Of a stretch of 5,590 nt of DNA, positions 5,528-5,590 are shown in pieces (positions within the stretch are counted from its first letter, which is position 1; each line of letters begins with the position of its first letter). The translations under genes were made by a program, and so were the position numbers. Location of the stretch: NCBI GenBank assembly GCA_023248615.1, contig JAHFEI010000149.1:1-5590 (forward strand). Reading direction: 5' to 3'. Under the pieces are notes generated by a model. The model ran no database searches. It was not told the origin of the DNA and saw only the letters and a program-made list of their open reading frames with translations. The DNA is from Nitrospinales bacterium (lineage in GTDB: Bacteria; Nitrospinota_A; UBA7883; JACRGQ01).

Positions 5528-5590
5528 TCATAACTCAGGTAACCGTAGAACATTAAAGATTCTCCTGAGTTTTTTCTCAAGGGTTTTCTT
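5528..5590 (-). CDS. Possible C-terminal end of a gene entering from the right
   Basis: A minus-strand frame is open from the window edge to a TGA at 5528-5530 and would encode KKTLEKKLRRIFNVLRLPEL, basic and amphipathic like a helical protein end. A second minus-strand frame is also open from the edge, to a TAG at 5506-5508. The choice of frame is therefore uncertain and either may be chance. No family can be named from 20 residues. Confidence 0.2.
   Translation of the reverse strand, partial: KKTLEKKLRRIFNVLRLPEL
5532..5575 (+). terminator. Terminator-like hairpin with T-run, no matching gene
   Basis: AACTCAGG (5532-5539) pairs perfectly with CCTGAGTT (5564-5571), and the T-run reaches 5575. 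The 24-base loop is long for an intrinsic terminator. It points along the plus strand, yet no plus-strand gene precedes it in this part of the window. It may end an unseen small RNA, or it may be chance. Confidence 0.3.

Noticed and set aside
1..5590. CRISPR array, rRNA, integrase or complete prophage.
   Set aside because: There are no regularly spaced direct repeats, no rRNA-like sequence, no integrase or structural phage gene, and the holin is the only phage-type gene.

Overview
The window looks like a stretch of an ordinary bacterial chromosome of moderate GC content, not a plasmid or a complete prophage. The adjacent pair of DUF507 genes, the indirect Gln-tRNA pathway (GatC and GatA), a gene-transfer-agent type holin and the dispersed hairpin repeats suggest a Gram-negative lineage of the broad Deltaproteobacteria / Nitrospirota / Nitrospinota kind. 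This placement is an inference from gene content, and no marker here fixes the phylum.

Layout. Bases 1-144 are a leader with a near-consensus sigma-70 promoter (38-66) and a 17-bp operator-like inverted repeat (94-110). A plus-strand operon follows: a PHP-family phosphoesterase of the RNase AM/TrpH type (145-984), then two DUF507 proteins (1009-1290 and 1287-1571). The two DUF507 genes overlap by 4 bases. A strong intrinsic terminator (1597-1628) closes the operon. From there to the right edge every recognised gene lies on the minus strand: a cytidylate-kinase-like protein (1654-2382), a three-TM GTA-type holin (2742-3269), gatA (3537-5003), gatC (5011-5295) and a previously uncalled tiny basic ORF (5295-5366) whose stop codon overlaps the gatC start.

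The gaps carry structure. The 359-base gap 2383-2741 holds a two-hairpin repeat with 15-bp inverted ends (2542-2618) and a nested hairpin just after the holin gene. The 267-base gap 3270-3536 holds a holin promoter candidate and a 127-bp MITE-like element (3413-3539) whose outer TA covers part of the gatA stop codon. The last 290 bases hold the tiny ORF, a weak promoter candidate and a hairpin with a T-run that serves no visible gene.

How the genes work together. gatC and gatA encode two of the three subunits that convert Glu-tRNA(Gln) to Gln-tRNA(Gln); gatB must lie elsewhere. The tiny Lys/Arg-rich ORF appears to be translationally coupled to them. The PHP protein may act on RNA ends or nucleotides, with two DUF507 proteins of unknown role made from the same message. 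The holin stands alone without endolysin, capsid or other phage genes. No complete new multi-gene system is evident. The best leads are the tiny basic ORF, the TA-flanked MITE-like element and the solitary holin.
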